Source of the DNA: Hormiphora californensis
Taxonomy: Eukaryota > Ctenophora > Tentaculata > Cydippida > Pleurobrachiidae
NCBI GenBank assembly: GCA_020137815.1
Contig: CM035351.1
Coordinates: 9,267,969-9,331,968 of the forward strand
Direction: 5' to 3'
DNA length: 64,000 bases
Shown: piece after piece, positions 49,273-60,718 of the stretch
Position numbering within the stretch: the stretch's first letter is position 1
Layout: every line of letters begins with the position of its first letter
Notes under the pieces: generated by a model
What the model was told of the DNA's origin: nothing
Databases searched by the model: none
The model's input: the letters and a program-made list of their open reading frames with translations, nothing else
Program-made: the position numbers and the translations under genes

Positions 49273-52200
49273 TCAAGAGGGCATTATGTTAAATTTCAGA
49301 ACACCCAGCGCCTGATCAAACTTCAACTTCTTCACAGCTTCAAACATACTCCCTCCATCCGCCACTCCAATATCCTCTGCATAAAAGTCCAGTGCCTCCG
49401 CCAGGTTCATTCCGCTCATCCAGCAGGGTGTTCTGAACACCATTCCAGAGATATCAAACCCAGGGTCGTGTAGAATCCACTCAACCACCATCATACCCAG
49501 TATAGCACCTGCATCCCCCGTTACCGGCACCTCAACTGTAGTAATAACGGGGTTACTCAGCACCTCAATCAGTTTGACACGCCACAATGCATGCCATTCC
49601 ACAAACAGATCACCGGTTGAGATGTGTTCCAAGTTGTTTACCCTACACCAGTCTGCCCTGGTCATGATACTAGAATGGCTCAACTGCATCGCCAGTTCAA
49701 CATCTCTTAGTGAGGTCGAGCAGGGTGGTGTCTCGTCAGTAGGACACACTCTCCGGGGAAGGGATGTCAGGACATCACTCCAGTTTGCCTTGGTGTAACG
49801 GACCCTGTACCACTGCCAGGAGTCCACATCCAGGGGCCGTCTAGCCGGTACACCTAGTTCCTCGGCCAGGAACTTCTCAGCATCTTCAGCAGAGGCAGCG
49901 TGAGTGTTGGCGATGAGGAGTGCGGTGACAAAGTTGGGTTCAAACTGTGGCAGTGGGGCGTCCTCAGCCGATACAGCTAGCTCCAGGAAGGTGCCAGGGG
50001 GGAGGTCAGGGTTGGAGAAGGAGTTGTGAACAGTAGCTATAGACTTGAGAATGTAAAGAGTGGGGGTATTGAAGTTAAGAAGGACTGTTGAGACTGGCGA
50101 CTCCATGGTTAATGTAACTTCAGGTATTGTTTCATCCACAATACCAGCAGCCAGACACTGACCCAGCAGCCTGTTCCATATCCCCACCTGTTCTGTGTCC
50201 CAATACTTCCCAACAGTCAGGCCCTCCAACTCACACTCCCCTGCCAGAGTGTAGTTCAGCTTCTTAACGAGGCTAAACAAGGCCCCACACAGCCCCTGAG
50301 AATCCCATAACAAGTTGAGAAGGTGCCGGTACTCCATAACATTACGGGTCACTGGAGCGACGTGTATGTACCGCCTTGTCCGGGCCTCTAGGGAGTCCCA
50401 AGGCTGGAGAAAGGAAGCTGTTTCCAGGGCTGTCTTTCCATTTGGAGGTTTTGAAAGCCCCATGACATATCTTGATAGTGTATCGGTGGAGGAGTAGGAT
50501 AGTTTCCTGCCCCGATCAATTATCTCCTCAGCAGGAGGGAGCTCTGAGACAACCGCCCTGAATGTCTCCTCCCAGCGACTCCGCTCCTCATAGGTATCAA
50601 ACAGTGCCGGCTGGGTTCCATCTGTAGTAGCCTGGACAATGTGGGAGATGACAGACACCAACCAGATCTGGGTATCTTCAGCACTCCTACCCAGTTCACA
50701 TGCCATGAAATCGAAATCATAGAACAGCCACTCTCGGAGGAAATCATCTGGTTCCTGATCCTTGTCAAGAGGGAACAGGGAGGAGCAGTTGTAGACGTGG
50801 GGTGAGAGGAAGAAACAGGCATTAACCATCCATCGTGCTAGTGCCAGGTTTAGTCCGAATAAACACCGCTCTACATTGGATGCTGGCCAGGCTAAGTTAT
50901 ACCCCTGGAAATAATGGGAGGGTGCGAGGTAAATTTTAGTTAAACTGTACCCGAAATATTATGAAAACTGGACTTGTCACCCAGGAAAATATAACTACTT
51001 ATTACGAAATTATTGAACTCAGTTAAATACCTTTTCTTTAAAACTGTACTCATTCAAGTACATGTTGCCCTTTATCAGACCTCCCTTGCTGGTACCCCCT
51101 ATCTCACTTCCACAGAAACACTTGGCTATCTGGTTGGGTTCCCCACATGCCCCAATGGCGTAGATGTGGTTCCTAGTGCACCGATACCAGGTATAGGGCT
51201 GGTTCTCTTTAGCTATCCACCTGGCAATTAATCAATGTTACAACTCTGAGAGATAAATAACAATGGATAACAATTCATTTTGTGACCTCTCAGTTACAAC
51301 TCTGGAAAATTTACATTTTGTGACGAAGTAATATAAGATCTGCTAACTATGCTACTACCTCTCAGTTAGAGTGTGTCGAAACTTTCCAAACATGTCCTCC
51401 CTCATGACAGGTAGTTGTTTCTTCTCCGTCCGTAAAGGGTAACACCTCATGTAGTCTAGTGTGGTAACCAGGTCATTCCTATCAGGAACCTGGTCCAGGC
51501 ACCAGTTCAAGAAGAAGAGAGGGAGGGCTGATGACTCGGTTTTGTGGAGCCTATCAAACAGATATTTAGCATCGTTAGGTTGTTGCTCCTCTTTTCTCTG
51601 TGCTCGTGTGAGGTTTATTCTTTCCGTACACCAGTCTGTTTATTTTCTCTTTCTCAACTTCAATTTCACGATGACGATTCGTTCCAATCAGTTCTGTCTC
51701 ACCTTTACGTAATAAATCCACTCTTCCAAAACTGAAAATACAACCAATTAAATTATTTCATTTAGCAACACAAAGTTACAGAGATAAATATAAACACTAG
51801 GAATGTTAGTACATGATCATCTCACCTCAGTGATGGAATAACAGCATTGTAAAGGCAAAACTCAGTATCCAGTGTTATGTCATAGTTTGCCAGGGCGGCG
51901 ATACCAGACTTCTCAGTAACACGTTTCAACAACAGAATCTTCTGGTGGAGGTTAGCTGAGGCCAAATTGAGCAATTCAGGATCTTCATAAACCTGTCGTC
52001 TCCACAACAAACTAAACATGGGCTCAACAGCAGTTTCCATAGCTTCAATTAGAGAACCCTTGTTGCCGGCAGTTTTAATAATTGATTCAGTTGGCATGAG
52101 ATCATATGTCCCCATCAGATACTCCGGGTCTAGGATTGGAATGGGTGGGAGTTCTGGGTTCTGTTGAATTCCAATAGCAAGTTGAACGAGAAAGGGTAGT

Positions 52201-52787
52201 CTGTTCTTTCTAAAACAATACCAAAACTCCCCCTTGAAGTTCTGCACCAGCGGAGATAGGGTCAACTCAGAGAGGTATGTGGCTTCAGAGCAATCGCTAC
52301 TTTCAGAGCCTGTTCCTCTGTTGGAGAATGCTCTAAAATCCTTGATGAGGCACTCAACCAGATATGGATCAGCCAGATCGAGATCTCTGAACACACTCCA
52401 GGTATCCTTGATTGGTAAATTGGAGATGTAACATTCGTGTACTGCCTGTCGAACATAATGAAAGATGTTGTACGAAAAAGGGAATTGTGCCTTGTATCTC
52501 CTCTCTAGTATAGATGTTGGGAGGGTTACAGCTTTCTCAAAGTTTGAAAACAGCTCCTGTAATATCCTCCACGTGCGAGGATACTTCTCTATCAGCTCCA
52601 AGTTTTTAAACATATCCAATGATTGTATCTCATTCCAAGTCAGTGGCTTCTCAAACTTGGAAAAGAATAACTTTCGTTGAAGGGCTGTATCAGTGTTGTT
52701 AGAGCAAGCATGGTGGAACTCGCCGAAACTTATTTCTCCCCGCTTCAGCTTCTGTAGGTATAATCTTTTCGTCTTTCGACATGCCAT
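49273..52787 (-). CDS. RNF213-like RZ-finger protein without AAA+ core
   Basis: Exons: 51826-52787, 51703-51731 (29 nt), about 51359-51608, 51031-51220 and 49273-50904. The fourth exon encodes an RZ-type zinc finger: WYRCTRNHIYAIGACGEP then CFCGSEIGG, the catalytic finger type of RNF213/ZNFX1. The region before it (SLLWRRQVYEDPEL, FFLNWCLDQVP) and the 540-residue region after it are like the E3 shell and C-terminal part of RNF213. I see no AAA+ Walker motifs and no RING in the gene as read, and upstream DNA (52800-55700) is repeats. It could be a truncated paralogue or a stand-alone module. The acceptor of the third exon is uncertain. Confidence 0.72.
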
Positions 52788-52991
52788 GTTATCAGCTAGA
52801 AATGATAAGATATTTAGACTTCATTCTCTACTGACTACGGGCTATATCTTCCAAGTCATTGTTCACCTTTGGACCACTAGTGACAACAATAATGTTTCAA
52901 CGAAACATGTATTTTGGCTAACAAAATTGGTGGTTAGAGTGACAGGCCTTTAAACAACCATATTGATATCGTAACAGTGCACCAGATACTT

Positions 52992-53117
52992 ATGGAGGCG
53001 AGACACTGTGTTGAGACGCGCACCATTGCGACGCGCATGTGCGCGTCGCAATGCCAAAATGCGCGTCGCAATGCGCGTCGCAATGGTGCGCGTCTCAACA
53101 CAGTGTCTCGCCTCCAT
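52992..53117. repeat. Long hairpin with GCGACGCGCAT-type inner repeats
   Basis: The outer arms ATGGAGGCGAGACACTGTGT and complement enclose three inverted GCGCGTCGCAATG units. GC-rich and able to extrude as a cruciform. Confidence 0.9.
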
Positions 53118-53284
53118 GACCTATGCCCAACGGTTCAAAATGATCGAGATCAGAATTCAGAGCACAACCATTAAGGTTTTCTGCGATTTTGGCAATTTGT
53201 CCGAAAATGGAACAACCTGCTTCAAGCGATTAATATTTAATGGCAATTTTTCCTTAAATATCATTTGATATGAGCAAACCCTCT

Positions 53285-53368
53285 AATTTCCAGGAATCTC
53301 AGGTCAAGTCGTTTGAAACGCACTTTAAAGTGCGTTTCAAACGACTTGACCTGAGATTCCTGGAAATT
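53285..53368. repeat. Perfect 84-bp palindrome
   Basis: Reads identically on both strands from AATTTCCAGGAATCTCAGG to its complement, with centre CACTTTAAAGTG and no loop. A diverged half-copy follows at about 53404-53447. Confidence 0.93.
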
Positions 53369-53446
53369 CAGGATTTCCCCTTTGTAAATACACGCGCAAT
53401 GCGCCAAATTCCAAGAATTACGGGTCAAGTCGCTTGAAACGGACTT

Positions 53447-53590
53447 TAGTGGAAGCTCTTACGGTATTCCCACGACCGTGGGAAAAGAGAGATAGATAGA
53501 AATACTAAGAGAGAGAAATGTCTCTCCCTTAGTATTTCTATCTATCTTTCTTTTCCCACGACCGTGGGAATACCGTAAGAGCTTCCACTA
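53447..53590. repeat. 144-bp near-perfect palindrome
   Basis: Arms begin TAGTGGAAGCTCTTACGG and carry CCCACGACCGTGGG, itself palindromic, plus a shared AGATAGATAGAAATACTAAG. The short loop contains GAGAGAAATGTCTCTC. 53591-54190 has no gene. Confidence 0.92.
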
Positions 53591-54351
53591 ACAGATTACA
53601 GATTAACGTTGGTATCGAAGACACCTCACACTCTGTTTAGAGGTATCAGAAGCGCTTGCCCTATTTTTATAACGCGCCCAAAACGTTATACTGAGCACTG
53701 AAAAGTTGTAGTCTACACTACATAGTTCTAGCTAAGGGGTTTGAGCCGCGCACAGGGCCACACCGAGACCAAATCTCGTTACTTTCCTGATTTCTTTGAC
53801 ACAAACAAGTATTGCAGAGCGGCCAATAGAGCTGGCGGTTTCAAACTTCGTCCGTATTCGGAGGGATAGATTAGCAGTTCAGTGTTTCAAACCAGGTTTA
53901 ATTTGGCAAAGTAGAAGCTGAGTTACAACATGTTTTGTACAAATGGTTCAACTTCAAGACCTTTTTAATTTTGATGGCCAGACCTTTGAAGATAGAAACT
54001 TCAAACTTTGCCACGATCTTTGATATGATGTTAAGCATAACTGACCTACTTTTTCAAAATTTTTTTTCATCATTAACACCTAAAACTGATTTCAAAACCA
54101 AGGTTCCGGGGATAATTTTTCAAATATGAGTACAGAATTATAATTTTCAGACAATTTGGTGGGGAATACCAAAATTTGGTGCATTTTCAGTGAGTGGTTG
54201 AGGAGCTATTAATTTTTGAAGTGAATCAAAGCGGGTTTGTTACCCCTAACTCAGGCCGCATCGCGGCCTTCGTTTGGTGCGCTTTGCGCGCCGGCAAGGG
54301 AGGGGTAACTTCGTTACCAAAGATTAACGCTGGCCGAAAAACGATCCGACA

Positions 54352-54414
54352 CGCGCGCCGAGCTGATCGTAAAAAATCTCCGCGGAGATTTTTTTACGAT
54401 CAGCTCGGCGCGCG
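54352..54414. repeat. 63-bp GC-rich palindrome
   Basis: CGCGCGCCGAGCTGATCGTA and its complement flank an AAAATCTCCGCGGAGATTTT centre. Downstream, GCAGCGATTAAAGCTATTTA occurs at about 54435 and again at about 54900, a direct repeat bracketing the TCATGA arrays. Confidence 0.9.
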
Positions 54415-54490
54415 GCGCGGCGTACGCGCAGGTTTGCAGCGATTAAAGCTATTTACGGTAAGTCGGAAGAACCTGTCCGTTCCTCTCATG

Positions 54491-54868
54491 AGCGCTCATG
54501 AGTGTATCATGAGTGTGTCATGAGTGTATCATGAGTGTATCATGAGCGCTCATGAGCAAGGTCTCATGAGCACTCATGAGCGCTCATGATACACTCATGA
54601 CACACTCATGATAAAGTCCATTTTTATTCAACTGTTCACCCCTCAACTCGTGCGCGTGCGATATTTTAATTTACGCTGCGCGCGCTACACGTTAACATGT
54701 GATAAACGCGCAAAAAAATTCCGCGCACGACTTTGGGGGGTGAACAGTTGAAAAAAAATGGACATTACACTCATGAGCGCTCATGAGACGTTGAAACACC
54801 GAAAAACGTCTCATGAGCGCTCATGATACACTCATGATACACTCATGACACACTCATGATACACTCAT
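54491..54868. repeat. Phased TCATGA palindrome arrays, split by a MITE
   Basis: TCATGA hexamers recur with an 11-bp period (spacer GTGTA or GTGTG), with TCATGAGCGCTCATGA at the ends. The order mirrors around about 54560, so the array is itself an inverted repeat. A 148-bp MITE interrupts it at 54616-54763. Confidence 0.88.
54616..54763. mobile_element. Short MITE, copy 1
   Basis: Starts GTCCATTTTTATTCAACTGT and ends with near-complement ACAGTTGAAAAAAAATGGAC. The middle carries GCGCGCTACACGTTAACATG. Possible TA flanks. Confidence 0.85.
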
Positions 54869-55524
54869 GCGCGCGGCGCAGCGTACGCGCATATAGGTTT
54901 GCAGCGATTAAAGCTATTTACTTGGCGCGGCTCCAAAATGAATGTAACGCGCGGCACCAAATTTGAATTTTCTTACGCGACTTGTTCAGAAACTTTTTCC
55001 GAAAAAAATCGAAAAAGTTTTTCGATTTTTTTTCTTGATTTCCGCCTTTCGGCTTTCCTGAAAAAGCGCTGCCTTATCGGGGGTATGTGGCATGTGCTAT
55101 TTCTGTCTATAAGCTCTGTTTGCTCACGCCTCACCACTGACTGGGGCGTGGGCCTCACCACTGACACCACCACTGGCGGCTGGCCTCACCACTGACTGGG
55201 CCCGGGCCCCAACCCATAAGACGAGATGCCTGATGCCATCAGGCTGAATTAAACTTACCAGAAAAATCCACAATCGATCCCTGTTACTCATACAAATTAC
55301 AAACATTGAAGTCTGGCAATGCAGCTCGATCTTACGGCCTCCCTTGTCCGTTCGGGAGATCTCCTGGGTTGCCTAGCTAGATCATGTTTCGCACAAATGT
55401 AAAGGGAGGGCTAGAACATAACAACTCCTGGGGACTTGCATATAAGAACAAAGCTGGTAGCAGGGCTCTTGTAGGTAAGTCGCGTGAGCCGTTGTCAAAA
55501 TCTATCAGGATCACACCACCTAAA

Positions 55525-55672
55525 GTCCATTTTTATTCAACTGTTCACCCTCCAACTCGTGCGCGTGCGATATTTTAATTCACGCTGTGCGCGCTACACG
55601 TTAACATGTGATAAACGCACAAAACAATTCCGCGCACGACTTTGGGGGGTGAACAGTTGAAAAAAAATGGAG
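55525..55672. mobile_element. Short MITE, copy 2
   Basis: About 95% identical to copy 1 and in the same orientation, 0.9 kb downstream. The intervening 54920-55520 has no supported gene. Confidence 0.85.
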
Positions 55673-55808
55673 TATATCTCTTCTTTAAGAACTACAGTGA
55701 TATTATGAATACACAATGGAAATGTTGTATTGTTTTCTCACATTCAAATGGTTTATAAAATCAACTCCTGGGCACTAATAACATGCGCCACAATTTGTGA
55801 AAGTTTAG

Positions 55809-57231
55809 ATGGAAGAAAATGATAAGATTAGCAACGAAGGTGCCGAGTTCAAACAATCACCAATCGATAATGACCCTCTGTGTTGCTCCATTTGTGGACT
55901 GCGCCCCTGGGGACAATAGCAACCTATTCGGCCTTGGCTACAATGGCATCCGTTTGAAGATCATTGGAAACAATTTGCAAAGACTGCTTCTACAGGCATT
56001 AAAATCATTTGGAAATTACATTTGTTCTGATCATTTCAGTCGGGAAGCATACTCCTGGGTTAAAAAAGTTAACGTTAAAAAAGAACGCTTTTCCTGATCC
56101 TAAACTTTTGCGAGCTGGAGCCCTCTCCAGTGGCAACAGACAAGATAAAGAAGATAGGAAACTAACAAGTGCATCCGAGCCTGATAAGGTGGTTCAGGAA
56201 CCCCCGAGTAAGAGACCAGAAACTGAAGGAACCTTTGCAGAGGAAGGAACCCACTAAAACTCCTAAACAGATCATTGATTTAGAACAACCAACCAATGCA
56301 TGAAAACTATGATTCCCCTTCTTCATCGACTGTGGACTGGGACGCTATTGAGCTTAACATTGTGGAAGAGCATGAAACAGGTTCTAATGAAACAGAAAAC
56401 AGTGTTTACATTCGATCGAGTATGTTTTTGGTGGATGGTAAATACCGATGGGACTGTCCACTCTGTCTAGTAGCACGCTTCAAAAATAGATTGCCACTGG
56501 TGAGGCATTTGACTAAGGCCCATGGGACGGATGGGATATGTAGAATATGTGGTAATTCATACACCAGTCTAACCGTAATGATGGAACATATGTTCTTGGA
56601 TCACACAGGATGACGTCATGAAGTGTTGTGGGGTAACATATTATACACCAATCGAGTTGTCAGATACACATTTCCACACGCCACTATGACTCTTCGCAGG
56701 GGAACAAAATGGTGGAATGTTTAAGAAGGGATAGAATGGTGTGTCGTTTGTCAGCTGTGTTCAACTGGCTTCACCTATCGGACTAACCTATACCAGCATC
56801 TCCGTTTTGTTCACGATATCGCTGTTGAAGATGTCTTCAAGGTGGCCATCGCTTTCAATATGCTACACTACCAACAGGTATATTCCTGTACACAATGCCC
56901 TAAGGTGAGTCCAACTAAGTTCCAGCACAGACAAGATGCATGTTCGCGGTTCAAAGACAACTATGGCCTTTACACCTCATTCTGTCAAATGTGTCCCCGT
57001 GGACATAACAACGGGAAGACCAGGCTGTTTGAGATACCTCATGTTTTCTCTATGAAACACAGACCTTACTTTGAGTTGCCCCCAGTAGTGTATATTGGAA
57101 CCTACTTGGACCACAAACAAACAAAGACTTGTGTTTGCTCTTTCATTGGAGGACAGATGGTGGAGCGTACTTCACTTGAAATGCTTCCTTTCCAGGGTGT
57201 AATGACACCTTTAAAAGGATTTCAAATCTAA
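55809..57231 (+). CDS. THAP-like/C2H2 zinc-finger protein, frame-disrupted
   Basis: The frames follow one another. 55809 encodes CCSICGLRP; the next frame encodes YICSDHFSREAY, a THAP-like Cys-His end. A Ser/Glu/Lys-rich linker leads to two C2H2 fingers (56296-56613: CPLCLVARFKNRLPLVRHLTKAH and CRICGNSY). After a probable intron there is another perfect C2H2 finger, beginning CQLCSTGFTYRTNLYQHL, near 56755-56820, and a Cys-rich tail to 57231. Successive frames each lie +1 from the previous one, with switches near stops at 56095 (TCC TGA), 56255 (CAC TAA) and 56301 (GCA TGA). It is a DNA-binding regulator if functional. Pseudogene, assembly indels or recoding are all open; the THAP assignment is tentative. 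Confidence 0.5.
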
Positions 57232-57497
57232 CTAAAACACTATATTGCCACTCACTGCAACAGGCAGTGCACTGATATTAGGATTGAGTGTCATCTGCAG
57301 AATAAGGGATATACCATACTGAGTCTTGACGACGGTTCTTGAAGTTATTGAGCGATAACATTTTGTATTATGATATTTGTGCTATTTATCTATACGATGT
57401 GTTATAATTTATTACTCCGTATCTAACTTGTTTCGACCTGCTGCTTCCTCTGAATATAATTCCAACTTCACATTTTACTCATTTCAATATATAGGCC

Positions 57498-58489
57498 ATG
57501 AACCATTTCCCTAAAGTAGCCCACCCTACTTTGCGATCCTGGTGGAACAGCCAATGTAGAGTTACCTGCAAAGATTTAATGCTCCCAATCTTTGTCATTC
57601 CCGGGGGAGAGTGTCAGCCGATTGAGAGCATGAAAGGAGTCCAGAGGATTGGAGTTGAACTTCTGGCGAGTTTCCTGACACCACTTGTTGAAGCTTGGTC
57701 TGAGCTCCGTCCTTCTATTTGGTGTAGTGGAGGAGGGAGAGAAAGATGAACAAGCGTCAGCAGCAGATTCTGAAACCTCGCCTGTAATTGCAGCAGTGCG
57801 ACTGATAAAGGAAAGTTTCCCCTGAAGTTCTAGTCGCATGTGATGTGTGTATGTGTGACTATTCATCCAATGGACACTGCGGTTATACTGACCATAACGG
57901 ACAGATACAACTGGAGGCCTCAGTAGCCAAGATTGCAGATATGAGTGTAAACTATGCCAAGGCTGGGGCGGACGTTGTAGCACCGTCCGATATGATGGAT
58001 AACAGAATTGCTGCCATTAAATCTGCCCTTCGTCAGGAGGGTCTCACATCCACTGCTGTTATGAGCTATAGCACCAAGTATGCTTCCTCTATGTATGGTC
58101 CCTTCCGTGATGCATGTCAGTCTGCCCCAAAGTTCGGTGACAGAAAGTGCTATCAACTGCCCCCGGGAGGTGCTGGATTGGGTTGTCTAACTGCAGATAG
58201 AGATGTAGAGGAGGGAGCTGATATACTGATGGTGAAACCAGGCCAGTTTTATCTAGATGTGGTTAGAAGGGTTAAAGATACCCATCCTAACTATCTGCTG
58301 GCCGTTTACCAGGTATCTGGGGAGTATGTGATGGTCAGGAACTATGCTGAATCTTCTGGGAAGTACGAGCAAGTTGTTATTGAGTCGGTTTGCAGTTTAA
58401 AAAGAGCGGGGGCTGATATTATTATCAGCTATTTCACTCCAGAGCTATTGGAAATGATGAGCAGGGAGAATGGTGTGCTGAGTCTTTAA
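57498..58489 (+). CDS. ALAD: Delta-aminolevulinate dehydratase (porphobilinogen synthase), two +1 shifts
   Basis: ALAD condenses two 5-aminolevulinate molecules to porphobilinogen in cytosolic haem synthesis. The sequence shows HPTLRSWWNS, LPIFVIPGGECQPI, SAADSETSPVIAAVRLIKES, CDVCMCDYSSNGHCGY (zinc-site cysteines), APSDMMDNRIAAIK, SYSTKYASSMYGPFRDA, DILMVKPG (active-site Lys) and RAGADIIISYFTPELL. The frame moves +1 near 57691-57699 (between VEA and GLSSVLLFG) and +1 near 57817-57823 (between ESFP and EVLVACDVC). Both extra bases would have to be removed or skipped for the full-length enzyme of about 330 residues. There are no introns. The core is so well conserved that recent pseudogenisation is not obvious. 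Confidence 0.88.
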
Positions 58490-58742
58490 TTTAATCTTTT
58501 TAGTTTTTGGGAAATGTTTTTAATAGAGTTTTATCTCATTTTTACCCAAGTTGATGTGACAACTGTGATCTGTGTTGGTGTACATATAATAATTTGTTCA
58601 GATGAATAGACCACCGTTATCTTGCCATTACCTCAGTCCCATATCCCACCGGTGATTAACCAAATTGAGCTTGCTCAATTTGTGTGTAGATCGCCACTTG
58701 CCCATTTCCCACCTATTCTAATATTCCCACTTCCAATTAGAA

Positions 58743-59922
58743 ATGTCTGATTGGCAGTTTACGAGATTCCGACCCTACAACAACCACCGGGGTAGGGGAG
58801 GTAGGGGTGGCGGGTACAACAACAATAACAATAACAAGCGACCTCGTATCATGGGGCCTAAGGGGGCAGAGCTGAGCAGATACAGAGACCAGCAATACAA
58901 GGTTAGTGACACCAAGTGATTTTCTTCTAACTCTGTTCTTAACAAGATAGACAATGATATAATGGTACTAAATCAAATAAATTGACAGAAGCTTTCGAGA
59001 ACACTGTGTTTCACGTCTCTGTTCTCTTCTAACTAATTATGACATTCTTTCCTAACCAGGGCAGCAAATACGAACAAGAGCAAAAACTGCTGAAAAGCAC
59101 GACACTTTACGTTGGAAACCTATCCTTTTACACGACCGGTAAGTTTTATCTTGCTCGACCTACCGATCCCTGTGACGGCAAATTTGTAAACAAGGGTATG
59201 AAAATAACAAGTTTAATCCTCCCTACAATTGTTGACCAGTCACCAAATAACGTTTTAAACCAAGTATATATCCCATCCCTTTCTAGAGGAACAGGTACAT
59301 GAGGTGTTTAGGCAGGCAGGGGACATCAAGCGGATTATCATGGGTCTTGATCGGCTCAAGAAGACACCCTGTGGGTTCTGCTTTGTTGAATACTTCGATC
59401 GAGTGGACGCAGAAACTGCTATAAGGTATTATTAATCAACGGTTTAACCCTTCAAGTCTCACTCCACCACCGTTTTTCACTGATCACACTTCCACTATAC
59501 CTGTTCAGACTGGTTAACTCATCTCAAATCAAATCACAAACTCCAATTGCAGGTTCCTGAACGGTGCGAAGCTGGATGACCGACAAATTAGGACTGATTG
59601 GGACTGGGGATTTGAGGATGGGAGACAGTACGGGAGAGGAAAGGGAGGTGGACAGGTATTTGCACCTTTTTTCATTATGTTTTCATGGCAAAATACAATT
59701 ATATCACGTCCCCATCACGCCTGTTATTCCACATAGTAACTTATAATAGCACTCATTAACTCACTAACTCTCCCAATCCCCCCACAGATCAGGGACGACT
59801 ACAGGCAGGACTTTGACGATGGTAGAGGCGGGTATGGACACCATATCCAGGAGTCTCTACTAGAGAGCGCTAATGCACACGCTATGCAGCTCCCTCCCTC
59901 CATGGATATGGACCGCAAGTAG
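58743..59922 (+). CDS. NCBP2: NCBP2/CBP20 cap-binding protein
   Basis: CBP20 binds the m7G cap in the nucleus together with NCBP1. Exons 58743-58901, 59060-59138, 59287-59425, 59553-59655 and 59788-59922 join in phase. The RRM shows [15 protein letters not shown] (RNP2) and [11 protein letters not shown] (RNP1). The cap-contact region has [35 protein letters not shown]-type sequence, as in the family. The N-terminus is extended by an Arg/Gly/Asn-rich stretch ([20 protein letters not shown]) not present in human CBP20. No frame disruption. Confidence 0.95.
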
Positions 59923-60189
59923 AGAGAGACATGATAGAGACATGATAGAGACATTTATAAAGCAGTAAAGAGAGACACTGAGAGCGTTGCTCGTATCTTA
60001 TTCTATCCCTGTTCTTACTTCAGTTTGTTTTATCAACACTTGACCTTCGCTGATCACTCAGTATATAGAGTTTCACTCCCCACTTCCTCTCTCCTCCCCC
60101 TCTAACCCCCACCCCTAACATCTCCTCCCCTTCCCTAATAAACCCTATATTTACCTAAATAACCCCATATTTCTCCGTTTTCTAGCAAA

Positions 60190-60513
60190 ATGTCCGAAGA
60201 ATGTTCAACAGATTTCATTATCTTAGATGAGCTGCCAGTCTCTCCTCCTCGTATCAGCTACCACTACCCCTGTCTATACTGCAGTGAGAAGTTCTTATCT
60301 GCAGCCCAGCTATCTGATCACGTGACTACTAGACATGCCCTGGAATGTGCCTTCTGCGAGGGGGTCTACCGGACTATGGAGGTGTATTTCGAACATTTCA
60401 AGGCCGCCCACTCCAACCAGCCCCTTTTTTGTGAGTGTTGTTCTAGGACATTTCATCGGGGCAAGGAGTTCCTGGTTCATCTGGCGAAGAAGAGGAAGAA
60501 GAAGAATGGGTGA
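60190..60513 (+). CDS. Small C2H2 zinc-finger protein
   Basis: A 107-residue frame starts at an ATG after a TTTTCTAG acceptor-like site. It carries three finger-like units: CLYCSEKFLSAAQLSDHVTT, CAFCEGVYRTMEVYFEHF and CECCSRTFHRGKEFLVHL. A Lys/Arg-rich tail ends it. The fingers resemble those of the gene at 56296-56613. It may be a terminal exon of a longer gene. Role unknown, probably nucleic-acid binding. Confidence 0.55.
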   Translation: MSEECSTDFIILDELPVSPPRISYHYPCLYCSEKFLSAAQLSDHVTTRHALECAFCEGVYRTMEVYFEHFKAAHSNQPLFCECCSRTFHRGKEFLVHLAKKRKKKNG

Positions 60514-60718
60514 CGGACTTGAGAAATTACACTGCCAAGCTATCAAGATTTGAACTCGGGTACAGCACCGCGTCCCACAAATCTGTGCCACTCTGTCTGA
60601 GACTCTCCTGCTATTGCTAGTTAGTGCGCGCCTATTTTAGGGTGCTACAGTATTGTCAGCGGCGCGCCCCTCCTCTCTCACACACACACACACCAACCAA
60701 ATCCCTTTTTACAGAGCC

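Noticed and set aside
55124-55306. tRNA or small RNA gene near 55130-55200
   Set aside because: Repeated CTCACCACTGAC words give weak hairpins only; no A/B box or cloverleaf could be drawn. No tRNA was recognised anywhere in the window.
56095-56303. Euplotes-type genome-wide +1 frameshifting at stop codons
   Set aside because: The slip contexts are not AAA-TAR, and some shifts (for example ALAD near 57695 and NMD3) occur with no nearby in-frame stop. The gene structures are animal-like.
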